A stretch of 6,574 bases of DNA from Paenibacillus sp. (GCA_029239545.1 JARBUQ010000273.1:1-6574), one strand, 5' to 3'; positions 1 to 6,086 are shown, numbered from the stretch's first letter. Program-made: numbers and translations. Notes: generated by a model from the letters alone, not told the origin.

Positions 1-824
1 ACGGGTGTGCGATTGGAGGGAGCTTGGAGGAAGCCGTCTTACATGGCATTCTGGAAATTGTGGAGCGAGACTCGTTCCTCATGACGTGGTTTGCTAAGCT
101 TCCTGTCCCGTCGCTTGACCCTTTCTCTGCAAATGACCCAGAGTTGAGGCTGATGCTCGAACGGATGCAGGCGGTCTCTGGGTACAATGTGCATTTGTTC
201 AACACAACTATGGAGAATGGAATTCCGAGCATATGGGCACTTGCCAAAAACAGGAAATCAACGGGGCCAAATCTTATTTGCGCAGCCGGAGCCCATCTGG
301 ATCCGATACGGGCAGTTAAAAGCGCGATCCATGAATTATCCAACACGATGTTGATGCTTCACGCGAAATTTGAGGATGGCTTGGAGGAATGCGAGGCTAT
401 GTACCACGATCCGTATCGGGTCCAAGAGCTCGCTGATCATTCCATGTTGTACGGGTTGCCTCAAGCGGAGGAAAGGCTGCAATTTTTGTTGGAAGGCCGC
501 GGCTCGTTGCGGGCGTTCAGCGAGGAATTCAAGCAGACGATCAAAAATACCGATTTGACTGATGATCTGAAGGATGTTCTTGAAATCTTCCAGCGGTTAA
601 ACCTTGACGTGATTGTTGTCGACCAAACATCGCCGGAAACGTTGAGGAACGGGCTGTACTGCGTAAAAGTGCTGATCCCAGGGATGCTGCCGATAACGTT
701 CGGTCACCACCTTACTCGTTTGACAGGACTGGAGAGGGTTTGCAGAGTGCCTGCTGAACTCGGTTATACGGAGCAGCCGCTTTCGTTCGAGCAGTTGAAT
801 TCTCATCCGCACCCTTTTCCTTAA
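1..824 (+). CDS. SagD-family YcaO cyclodehydratase (TOMM biosynthesis), 5' end missing
   Basis: This is the C-terminal part of a YcaO-domain enzyme. The reading frame is open from base 3, so the gene starts before the window; the TTG at 24 lies inside a conserved stretch and is not the start. YcaO proteins of this type use ATP to cyclise Cys/Ser/Thr side chains of a ribosomal precursor peptide into azolines (family knowledge). Seen here: a Gly-Cys-Ala run and a Ser followed by Glu-Glu-Ala at 3-35; the ATP/Mg-binding ExxERD signature at 54-71; a second helix with S-x3-E at 321-335, carrying Asn (342-344) where Gln is usual; the ADHSMLYGLP element near 432-461; DQTSPE near 621-638; and the block KVLIPGMLPITFGH near 666-707, typical of SagD-like proteins. 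The protein ends in PHPFP (807-821), fitting the C-terminal PxPxP tail of azoline-forming YcaO enzymes. Precursor, E1-like and oxidase genes are not visible and would be expected upstream. The exact product class is unknown. Confidence 0.9.
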   Translation, partial: GCAIGGSLEEAVLHGILEIVERDSFLMTWFAKLPVPSLDPFSANDPELRLMLERMQAVSGYNVHLFNTTMENGIPSIWALAKNRKSTGPNLICAAGAHLDPIRAVKSAIHELSNTMLMLHAKFEDGLEECEAMYHDPYRVQELADHSMLYGLPQAEERLQFLLEGRGSLRAFSEEFKQTIKNTDLTDDLKDVLEIFQRLNLDVIVVDQTSPETLRNGLYCVKVLIPGMLPITFGHHLTRLTGLERVCRVPAELGYTEQPLSFEQLNSHPHPFP

Positions 825-858
825 GTTGTTGCCGGAAGCCATCAATCTACCTGTGTTT

Positions 859-871
859 ATTTACCGTAAAT
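859..871. promoter_or_regulatory. 13-bp perfect palindrome, possible operator
   Basis: ATTTAC-C-GTAAAT is a perfect inverted repeat around a single central base, in the gap between the YcaO gene and the small peptide gene. The arms are too close to form a stable RNA hairpin and no T-tract follows, so a protein-binding dyad is more likely than a terminator. It lies about 30-40 bp upstream of the candidate -35 of the small gene. I do not match it to a named regulator with confidence. It may be chance in AT-rich DNA. Confidence 0.25.
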
Positions 872-898
872 GTGTATTTCACCAGCGTCACTCACCCA

Positions 899-927
899 TA
901 CAGAATCAATTCCTTCTTCATACATTA
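899..927 (+). promoter_or_regulatory. Candidate sigma-K (late mother-cell sporulation) promoter
   Basis: The published Bacillus sigma-K consensus is roughly mACm, a 15-16 bp spacer, then CATAnnnTA. Here TACA (899-902) is followed by 16 bp and CATACATTA (919-927), a full match to the -10 pattern and a near match to the -35. Transcription would start near 934, just before the ribosome binding site at 942-948. The match agrees with the YjcZ-like character of the downstream peptide. These motifs are short, so a chance match is possible; no good sigma-A promoter was seen here. Confidence 0.4.
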
Positions 928-957
928 CAGTATCAAGATATAAGGAGGAGAAGAAAA

Positions 958-1068
958 ATGGGATTTGGAGCAACCTGTGGAGAAACTTGCGGAGGATTCA
1001 CTAGCATTGGGATCATTCTTGTACTCTTCATACTGTTAGTCATTGTTTTGCGCGGTGTGTGCATCTAA
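958..1068 (+). CDS. YjcZ-like tiny Cys/Thr-rich membrane peptide (36 aa)
   Basis: This is a 36-residue peptide with an excellent ribosome binding site (AAGGAGG at 942-948, 9 nt before the ATG). The in-frame extension back to 826 has no ribosome binding site and is not used. The N-terminal half is Gly-rich and polar, with TCGETCGGFTS at residues 6-16. Residues 17-31 form one hydrophobic helix (IGIILVLFILLVIVL), followed by Arg, Gly, Val, Cys, Ile. A Gly-rich head plus an IVLFILLIIV-like helix is the layout of YjcZ-family tiny transmembrane peptides of Bacillus and Paenibacillus, many annotated as sporulation proteins of unknown role. Unlike typical members the head is rich in Cys and Thr (three Cys in the peptide). 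It follows a TOMM YcaO gene by 133 bp, so being a modification substrate is possible. However, it has no recognisable leader peptide and seems to have its own promoter. The gene is secure; the function is not. Confidence 0.8.
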   Translation: MGFGATCGETCGGFTSIGIILVLFILLVIVLRGVCI

Positions 1069-1142
1069 TGCAGCTCTTTGCACAATAATTTGCAATTCTC
1101 GGTTTCTTCCCGTTCGACTGTGACATATACTCCTTTTGTAGT

Positions 1143-1170
1143 TGGCCGGTTCATTGAACCGGCCATTTGT
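1143..1170 (+). terminator. Hairpin terminator between convergent genes
   Basis: The arms TGGCCGGTTC (1143-1152) and GAACCGGCCA (1156-1165) pair perfectly around a three-base ATT loop, giving a 10-bp GC-rich stem. It is followed by TTTGT on the + strand, a short imperfect U-tract. It lies 75 bp after the small peptide gene and about 35 bp beyond the 3' end of the minus-strand helicase gene. It probably stops rightward transcription and may also stop leftward transcription, though the minus-strand side lacks a T-run. Confidence 0.65.
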
Positions 1171-1199
1171 ATTCATATAATAAGGGTTCGAGTCTCGTG

Positions 1200-3380
1200 C
1201 TACAATTCATTCACCAGTGTGACTATCTCGTCATCGCTGGTTTCGACGAGAGGGGATACTTGCCCCTCATAGTGGATCCACAGCTCGTGCAGGGCCCGTG
1301 TGCAGCCTACATAGAGCAGCTTGCCGTCCTGCGCATTCGCGCCATAACGGGTCTCGTCGACATCGGTGAGAATCACCGCGTCGAATTCGAGACCCTTGGC
1401 GAGATACACCGGCAGGACGGACACGCCGCCCGCGTAACGGCGCTGCGACGCATCGATCAGCGTCGCTTCGATCCCGGCGCGGCCGAGCTCGCGGTGCAGC
1501 AGCGCGCACTCGCGCTCGGTGCGGCCGATGACCGCGACCGTGCTGGCGCCGCCGGCGCGGCTCTTCGCGATCGCGGCGGCCACTGCCGCGACTCGCTTCG
1601 CTGCAGCCGCAGGCAGCAGCTTGACCTTGTCGCCGCTGCGGAACACCGGGATGGCCGGGACGGCCGCCGGTACGCTGCGCGCAAGCACTGCATTCGCGAA
1701 GCGGATGATCTCCATCGTCGATCGGTAGCTTCGCTCCAGCTGATGGAAGGCCGTAGTGCCTTCCGGGAACAGGCCCAACATCTCGTTCCAGTCCAGGATG
1801 CCCTGGTATGCATGAATCCCTTGGGATAGATCTCCCAAAATAGTGAAGGAACCGTTCTTTACATGTCGGCTAAGTAATGCCACCTGGAAAGGGGAGAAAT
1901 CCTGGGCTTCATCGATCACGATGTGATCGAACATATGCTCACTATCGATGCCGAAAAAGCGATCAAACACATGCAGGAGCGGTGCAAGATCCTCGGGCTG
2001 AACTTCTCGTTTGGCCAGACCGCGTAGAGAAGCAGCCGCAAGTGGCGGTGGAAGAGGGGATGGCATGATTGCTGCCGACCCACCTGTTACACTCAGCTTT
2101 CCAGCCAGCCACTCCGAATAAAATCCGAATGGTGTATGATTCGGCCAGCTCTTCATATACGTGCGCAGCTTCGCCGAAGCCTTGCTCTTGAAATCTTTTC
2201 TGCGTCCCGGGTCACGTACCAGATCAAGCTCCATCTCGATCCATCGCTTGATTCTGGCATGTACTCGATCCTTGCGCTTGTATAACGGATAATGCTTATA
2301 TTCTGTGTGATACCAGTTGTGGATAGTCCGGGAGCTTAGCTTGGCGATATCCCAGGGCTGGAAATCCTCATCAGGCAGGAAGGAAGACTCGTATCGGTCC
2401 AATGCTTCATCCAGGATGCTCATAAATCCGATCCAGCCTTTCCAGCGACCCGGAGCATATTCATCAATCTCAGGGCGCGCCTCACCTGATGCGAACCAAT
2501 GATTGTAACGTTCGGTCGGATTAGCCAGCTTCAGCTTCTCGCCCAATACGTCGAACGTCCAGTCGGCGAATGTAGTTTGCTGAATATTGCCTACACCTAG
2601 CTCCGGTAATACAGAGGAGATGTAGTCCAGGAACATCTGGTTAGGCGCGAAGATGATCATTCGTTCAGCTTTGACAGTATCCCGATATTGATAGAGCAAG
2701 TAGGCGAGACGATGCAGAGCTACCGTTGTTTTCCCGCTACCCGCTACCCCTTGAATTACCATAGCTGTATTCCGTGCAGAACGGATAATTCTGTCCTGTT
2801 CAGCCTGGATGGTGGATACGATATCCCGCAGCTTATTGTCCTTGTTCTCGCCTAGCCGATACAGGAGAAACTCATCATTCACAGACAGCTGATCACTGCC
2901 GCGCAAATAAGTATCCACTACACGCTGCAGAATTTGTTTGCGAACAACCAGGTTGCGTTTCAAATAAACAAGACCGTCAATTAATCCATCCGGGGATTCA
3001 TATGCGGCCAGATCATCTCCGCCATTGAAGGAATAGAATAAGCTGGCCACAGGAGCACGCCAATCAATAATAAGTGGCTGGCTCGTATCCGTATTCTCGA
3101 CCCCGAACTTCCCGATATATAAGGGAACGACGGGTGAGGTTCCGCTTTCCTGGAAGTCCAGCCGCCCAAAATACGGCTCAGCAGTCGCCTGACTCATCTG
3201 ACGACGAGCTTGCTCGCGGATGGAATCCATTGCCTGCTCCGTATAGTCATGCCCATAGTAACGAGGAATGTTCTGCAGTTCCTTCAATTTGTCGTCGATC
3301 CATCCAGAGGTGTATTCCAGCTTCTTCAACTCTTCTTCAAAAGCGGTTTGCAGTTCCGTTTCCAAGTTCCCAGTCACCAT
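1200..3380 (-). CDS. helD: HelD-like RNA polymerase-associated SF1 helicase/ATPase
   Basis: This is a 726-residue superfamily 1 (UvrD/Rep-like) ATPase of the HelD type. Bacillus HelD (about 774 aa) binds RNA polymerase, pushes arms into its channels and uses ATP to free stalled or post-termination polymerase (family knowledge). Seen: a charged, probably coiled-coil N-terminus (residues 5-65) followed by the HelD blocks YFGRLDF (70-76), YIGKFGV (88-94) and IIDWRAPVASLFY (104-116). Then come a Q-motif region (191-200), Walker A GVAGSGKTT (211-219), a long family-specific insert (about 280-480), Walker B/motif II IDEAQD (489-494), motif III LGDLSQG (515-521), motif IV ERSYRS (549-554), motif V AKGLEFDAV (661-669) and motif VI LYVGCTRA (689-696). 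All key residues are present. The ATG at 3380 is preferred because an in-frame stop lies three codons upstream; its ribosome binding site (AAGAATGG) is weak. The gene stands alone on the minus strand. Its 3' part is far more GC-rich and Ala-rich than the rest. Confidence 0.93.
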   Translation of the reverse strand: MVTGNLETELQTAFEEELKKLEYTSGWIDDKLKELQNIPRYYGHDYTEQAMDSIREQARRQMSQATAEPYFGRLDFQESGTSPVVPLYIGKFGVENTDTSQPLIIDWRAPVASLFYSFNGGDDLAAYESPDGLIDGLVYLKRNLVVRKQILQRVVDTYLRGSDQLSVNDEFLLYRLGENKDNKLRDIVSTIQAEQDRIIRSARNTAMVIQGVAGSGKTTVALHRLAYLLYQYRDTVKAERMIIFAPNQMFLDYISSVLPELGVGNIQQTTFADWTFDVLGEKLKLANPTERYNHWFASGEARPEIDEYAPGRWKGWIGFMSILDEALDRYESSFLPDEDFQPWDIAKLSSRTIHNWYHTEYKHYPLYKRKDRVHARIKRWIEMELDLVRDPGRRKDFKSKASAKLRTYMKSWPNHTPFGFYSEWLAGKLSVTGGSAAIMPSPLPPPLAAASLRGLAKREVQPEDLAPLLHVFDRFFGIDSEHMFDHIVIDEAQDFSPFQVALLSRHVKNGSFTILGDLSQGIHAYQGILDWNEMLGLFPEGTTAFHQLERSYRSTMEIIRFANAVLARSVPAAVPAIPVFRSGDKVKLLPAAAAKRVAAVAAAIAKSRAGGASTVAVIGRTERECALLHRELGRAGIEATLIDASQRRYAGGVSVLPVYLAKGLEFDAVILTDVDETRYGANAQDGKLLYVGCTRALHELWIHYEGQVSPLVETSDDEIVTLVNEL
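1261..1740. other. High-GC island within the helicase gene
   Basis: Hand counts per 60-base line show 62-65% GC at 1261-1440, rising to 73-82% across 1441-1680 (181 of 240 bases). The value falls to 58% at 1681-1800 and 45% at 1801-1860. Other sampled lines of the same gene give 55% (2341-2400) and 43% (2641-2700). The island encodes roughly residues 547-706, the C-terminal RecA-like domain with motifs IV to VI, and the reading frame and motifs stay intact. This fits replacement of the 3' part by a homologous segment from a higher-GC relative. An assembly chimera is an alternative. Confidence 0.8.
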
Positions 3381-3415
3381 CCATTCTTAATAACAATCCG
3401 ATTGAAAAGAGTATA

Positions 3416-3444
3416 ATTATACCATCCGAACGTTTTTCGAGCAA
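3416..3444 (-). promoter_or_regulatory. Sigma-A promoter of the helicase gene
   Basis: Read on the minus strand: TTGCTC (3444-3439) as a partial -35, a 17-bp spacer, and a perfect TATAAT (3421-3416). Transcription would begin near 3409, about 29 nt before the ATG. The -35 matches only TTG of the consensus, but the spacing is ideal. The -10 sits in a 12-bp palindrome (3411-3422), which could be an operator or just AT-rich coincidence. Confidence 0.55.
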
Positions 3445-3718
3445 GAGTATAAAGACACGTAGATTGAGATACATTTTAATCTGCTGTCCGCTTAACCTAG
3501 CCAATCGCTCCAGTCTCACCTTTTCTCGACACTCGCCCTTGTAACACTTTGTCAAACCTTGATTATTGAGTGTAGTGAGATTAAATTTTTTGTTAAATGT
3601 TGTGGCGTTTAAGGTAAATACAAAGACAGGGCATGATGCTTATAATGAGTCATATACACTGGTAGAGCATTTAAGCTGGTGTTCCAAATTTGCTTGGCTT
3701 TTCCTGACAACATGTGAG

Positions 3719-3727
3719 TGCTATACT
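3719..3727 (+). promoter_or_regulatory. Extended -10 promoter candidate for the peroxidase operon
   Basis: TGCTATACT matches the extended -10 form TGnTATAAT with one change. No good -35 lies at 17 bp (TTTTCC at 3699-3704), which extended -10 promoters tolerate. Transcription would start near 3734, leaving a short leader with the ribosome binding site GGAGGG (3744-3749). A further TATAAT at 3641-3646 could be a second upstream start, but it lacks a recognisable -35. Confidence 0.4.
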
Positions 3728-3758
3728 GATGAAAGAAACGAATGGAGGGATACACCTA

Positions 3759-4238
3759 ATGAGTACAATTTATGAGATAAACGTAACTACCGCAGGCGGA
3801 GAATCCGCTACACTGTCACCTTACAAGGGTGAGGTCCTGCTGATCGTGAATGTGGCCTCGAAGTGCGGCTTAACACCGCAATATGAAGGGTTGGAAGCGC
3901 TGAACAAGCAATTCAAAGACCGTGGATTACGCATCTTAGGTTTTCCTTCCAATGATTTTGCAGGACAGGAGCCGGGAACGATGGAAGAAATTCAAGCTTT
4001 TTGTTCCATTAACTATGGCGTAACGTTCGATTTGTTCCAGAAGGTGCATGCGATTGGGGAAGAGCGTCACCCTCTTTACACATGGTTAACCACACACTCG
4101 GATCAGCCTGAGACGGAAGTAACTTGGAATTTCGAGAAATTCCTTATTGGCCGTGATGGCAGCCTAATAGGTCGATTCAGCCCGAAGGTAGTTCCCAATG
4201 ACGAAACATTAGTTGCAGCAATCGAGCAGGCTCTATAA
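3759..4238 (+). CDS. bsaA: Thiol-dependent (glutathione-type) peroxidase
   Basis: This is a 159-residue cytosolic peroxidase of the glutathione peroxidase fold. Bacterial Cys-type members reduce hydrogen peroxide and organic hydroperoxides, usually with thioredoxin as electron donor (family knowledge). Seen: NVASKCG around the peroxidatic Cys36 (Cys instead of selenocysteine), GFPSNDFAGQEPG with Gln70, and WNFEKFLI with Trp123 and Asn124, completing the Cys-Gln-Trp-Asn catalytic set. Cys82 in AFCSINYGV is at the usual position of the resolving Cys, which favours thioredoxin dependence. Length is normal and there is no signal peptide. The ATG at 3759 is chosen because GGAGGG (3744-3749) lies 9 nt upstream and the protein then starts with the usual short N-terminus; the in-frame ATG at 3714 has no ribosome binding site. 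It is the first gene of a probable three-gene operon, 29 bp before the next start. The symbol is by family resemblance (also called gpx). Confidence 0.95.
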   Translation: MSTIYEINVTTAGGESATLSPYKGEVLLIVNVASKCGLTPQYEGLEALNKQFKDRGLRILGFPSNDFAGQEPGTMEEIQAFCSINYGVTFDLFQKVHAIGEERHPLYTWLTTHSDQPETEVTWNFEKFLIGRDGSLIGRFSPKVVPNDETLVAAIEQAL

Positions 4239-4267
4239 TTATTAACAGGTAAGGGGAATTGAATATA

Positions 4268-5131
4268 ATGAAACTAGGTGTAAGCTCTTATAGTCTTGTA
4301 GGCGCAATGAGAAATAAAGAAATGGATATTCTGGGTGCGATTCAATGGGTCGCCGACAACGGCGGAGAGCATATCGAGATCGTGCCTATTGAATTCTCGC
4401 TGGTCGATAATCCTGAACTTATTCAGGCTATTCGTGAGAAGGCTGCTTCCGTTGGAATTGAGCTATCCAACTATGCAATTGGCGCGAACTTTATTACAGA
4501 CAGTCGTGAGAAGTTCGAGGCTGAGATCGCAAGGGTGAAGCAGCATATTGATATTGTGCATGCACTTGGAATCACCAGAATGCGTCATGATGTTGCGTCT
4601 CGTCCGATCCCGGAGACTACTGTTTCGTACTTCGAGCAGGATTTCCCTGTGATGGTGGAGGCATGCGGTATTCTTGCAGATTATGCAGCTCAATATGGAA
4701 TTACAACAAGTATCGAAAATCACGGTTACTACGTACAAGCTAGCGAACGTGTCCTCCGATTGATCCATGCTGTAAACAGAGCGAATTTCCGCACAACTAT
4801 GGATGTTGGCAATTTCCTGTGCGTGGACGAGAATTCTGTATCTGCAGTTAAGAAAAGTATTTCCCAAGCCTCGATGGTTCATTTCAAGGACTTCTATGTT
4901 CGCCCTTCCTATCTGAATCCAGGAGATGGATGGTTCCAGTCCTCAGGCGGCAATTATTTGCGCGGAGCAATTGTGGGACAAGGGGATATCGATATTCCAG
5001 AAGTGATCCGCATAATAAAGGCTTCCGGATATAACGGGTATTTGTCGCTTGAATTTGAAGGAAAAGAAGAGTGCAAGTGGGCAGTTCAAACCGGTCTAAG
5101 CAATATTAAGCGGTTGTGGGCCGAAGCGTGA
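4268..5131 (+). CDS. Sugar phosphate isomerase/epimerase (TIM barrel, AP endonuclease 2-like fold)
   Basis: This 287-residue protein belongs to the xylose isomerase-like TIM-barrel superfamily (sugar phosphate isomerases/epimerases, IolE/IolI/hydroxypyruvate isomerase relatives), which act on sugars or inositol derivatives with a divalent metal. Seen: the opening beta strand KLGVSSYS (2-9), GGEHIEIVP (32-40), and probable metal ligands Glu150 (SIENHG), Asp179 (TMDVGNF), His205 (VHFKDF) and Glu262 (YLSLEFEG). The GQGDID segment (237-242) ahead of the last strand is also typical. All four ligands are present, so it should be active; the substrate cannot be read from sequence. The ATG at 4268 is favoured over the TTG at 4259 because AAGGGG (4251-4256) is 11 nt from the ATG but only 2 nt from the TTG. 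It follows the peroxidase by 29 bp and is followed closely by the RpiR regulator, which suggests a small sugar or polyol catabolic unit. No signal peptide is seen, so it is cytosolic. Confidence 0.92.
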   Translation: MKLGVSSYSLVGAMRNKEMDILGAIQWVADNGGEHIEIVPIEFSLVDNPELIQAIREKAASVGIELSNYAIGANFITDSREKFEAEIARVKQHIDIVHALGITRMRHDVASRPIPETTVSYFEQDFPVMVEACGILADYAAQYGITTSIENHGYYVQASERVLRLIHAVNRANFRTTMDVGNFLCVDENSVSAVKKSISQASMVHFKDFYVRPSYLNPGDGWFQSSGGNYLRGAIVGQGDIDIPEVIRIIKASGYNGYLSLEFEGKEECKWAVQTGLSNIKRLWAEA

Positions 5132-5154
5132 CGGCAACAAGCAGGAATCCAGAG

Positions 5155-5997
5155 ATGAATCATACCCTGCTTGCGATCACAAGCTTACTTCCGTCCTTCA
5201 CCAAATCAGAGAGAAGAGTTGCAGACACCGTCCTACAGGATGCTGAAGCGGCTGTGTATTCCTCAATAACGGATCTGGCGGAAAAAGCAAACGTCGGGGA
5301 AACATCTGTGATTCGTTTTTGCCGCAAACTTGGGTTTCAAGGCTATCAGGAATTCAAGCTGTCCGTTGCACAGCAATTATCCAGTCCTGCCGAGCAGATG
5401 GTCGGTGAGATCGAAGAGAGCGATACGCTTGCAGCCATTGTACATAAGAGGACGGCTCAAAACACCCAAACAATCCACAACAGCTCAGCTCTGCTAAGCG
5501 AGAACGCTTTGGAGGAGGCCATCCATTCCTTTCGTCAAGCCAAGACTATAACCTTTCTGGGAGTAGGATCTTCCGGGCTGACAGCACTGGATGCCAAATA
5601 TCGCTTCTTCCGTCTCGGGCTGCAAGTGAATGCCGAGACGGATACCCATACGATGCGAATGATTGCGGCGCTTGCCGAACCAGGTGACGTCATTGTAGGG
5701 ATCTCCACATCCGGCAGCACGAAGGATCTTGTGGATGCTTTTAGGATCGCGAAGGGAAATGGAGCCAGTACGATCAGTCTGACCGGACATGCCCGATCGC
5801 CGATTACTCAGTTCTCGGATACGGTGTTACTGACCGCCTCAAAGGAAACACCACTGCAGGGCGGCTCGTTCGCAGCCAAGCTTGCACAAATTCATGCTTT
5901 GGATCTGCTTGCTACAATCCTCGCTCTCCAGCTCAAGGAATCCGCCTATGAGGCTCTCGAGAAAACAGCCAAATCGGTGCTGGACAAGCTGTACTGA
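5155..5997 (+). CDS. RpiR/MurR-family HTH-SIS transcriptional regulator
   Basis: This 280-residue regulator has two domains. The N-terminal RpiR-type helix-turn-helix domain (about 1-75) shows LLPSFTKSERRVADTVL, then SITDLAEKANVGETSVIRFC and RKLGFQGYQEFK. The C-terminal SIS domain (about 120-260) has FLGVGSSG (134-141) and the phosphosugar-binding loop STSGSTKD (184-191). Family members bind DNA as dimers or tetramers and respond to phosphosugars. The likely ligand is a substrate or product of the neighbouring isomerase, and the likely target is this operon (inference). Start choice: the ATG at 5155 gives the usual N-terminus, with AGGA at 5142-5145 upstream. A GTG at 5128 overlaps the isomerase stop (GTGA) and would add nine residues with translational coupling, so it remains a real alternative. 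Two tandem TGA stops (5995-6000) end the frame. A terminator follows 43 bp later, making this the last gene of the operon. Confidence 0.93.
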   Translation: MNHTLLAITSLLPSFTKSERRVADTVLQDAEAAVYSSITDLAEKANVGETSVIRFCRKLGFQGYQEFKLSVAQQLSSPAEQMVGEIEESDTLAAIVHKRTAQNTQTIHNSSALLSENALEEAIHSFRQAKTITFLGVGSSGLTALDAKYRFFRLGLQVNAETDTHTMRMIAALAEPGDVIVGISTSGSTKDLVDAFRIAKGNGASTISLTGHARSPITQFSDTVLLTASKETPLQGGSFAAKLAQIHALDLLATILALQLKESAYEALEKTAKSVLDKLY

Positions 5998-6043
5998 TGA
6001 ATATTTGACTTGAGATTAGTTGAACAGATGTTGTTATCCAATG

Positions 6044-6086
6044 GCCGGAACAGAAGACTGACTCAGTCATCCTGATCCGGCTTTTT
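6044..6086 (+). terminator. Intrinsic terminator after the regulator gene
   Basis: GCCGGA (6044-6049) pairs with TCCGGC (6076-6081). Inside, CAG/CTG (6051-6053 with 6072-6074) and GACT/AGTC (6056-6059 with 6065-6068) extend an imperfect long hairpin with a five-base loop. TTTTT (6082-6086) follows the stem directly, as in a classic rho-independent terminator. It ends the peroxidase-isomerase-regulator operon. Confidence 0.85.

Larger units (their letters stand above)
3381..3758. other. Divergent intergenic region, 378 bp
   Basis: This region separates the leftward helicase gene from the rightward peroxidase operon. It holds the helicase promoter (3416-3444, minus strand), a 12-bp palindrome GTATAATTATAC (3411-3422) over that promoter's -10, and an AT-rich stretch near 3560-3600 with a weak promoter-like pair (TTGATT at 3559, TAAATT at 3582). 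It also holds an isolated TATAAT (3641-3646) and an extended -10 (3719-3727) just ahead of the peroxidase gene. Short open frames here lack ribosome binding sites. No RNA gene or riboswitch was recognised. Confidence 0.6.

Noticed and set aside
826..957. N-terminal extension of the tiny peptide to an 80-residue protein starting with TTG
   Set aside because: There is no ribosome binding site at 826, the extension looks unlike any family, and AAGGAGG sits 9 nt before the ATG at 958.
979..996. CGETC motif in the tiny peptide, identical to loop 1 of plant cyclotides such as kalata B1
   Set aside because: The match is only five residues, there are too few Cys for a cystine knot, and the rest is a membrane helix. 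It is coincidence.
1267..1829. Long open frames on both strands across 1167-1829
   Set aside because: They are shadows of the GC-rich 3' part of the helicase gene; high GC removes stop codons. Only the 726-residue frame carries family motifs.
3661..3669. GGTAGAGCA, resembling a tRNA D-arm
   Set aside because: No acceptor, anticodon or T-arm could be paired around it, so it is not a tRNA gene.
3566..3775. 69-residue open frame ahead of the peroxidase gene
   Set aside because: It has no ribosome binding site or ATG start, overlaps the peroxidase start in another frame, and shows no recognisable features.
4463..4882. 139-residue minus-strand open frame inside the isomerase gene
   Set aside because: It is antisense to a well-supported gene and has no family resemblance; it is a shadow frame.
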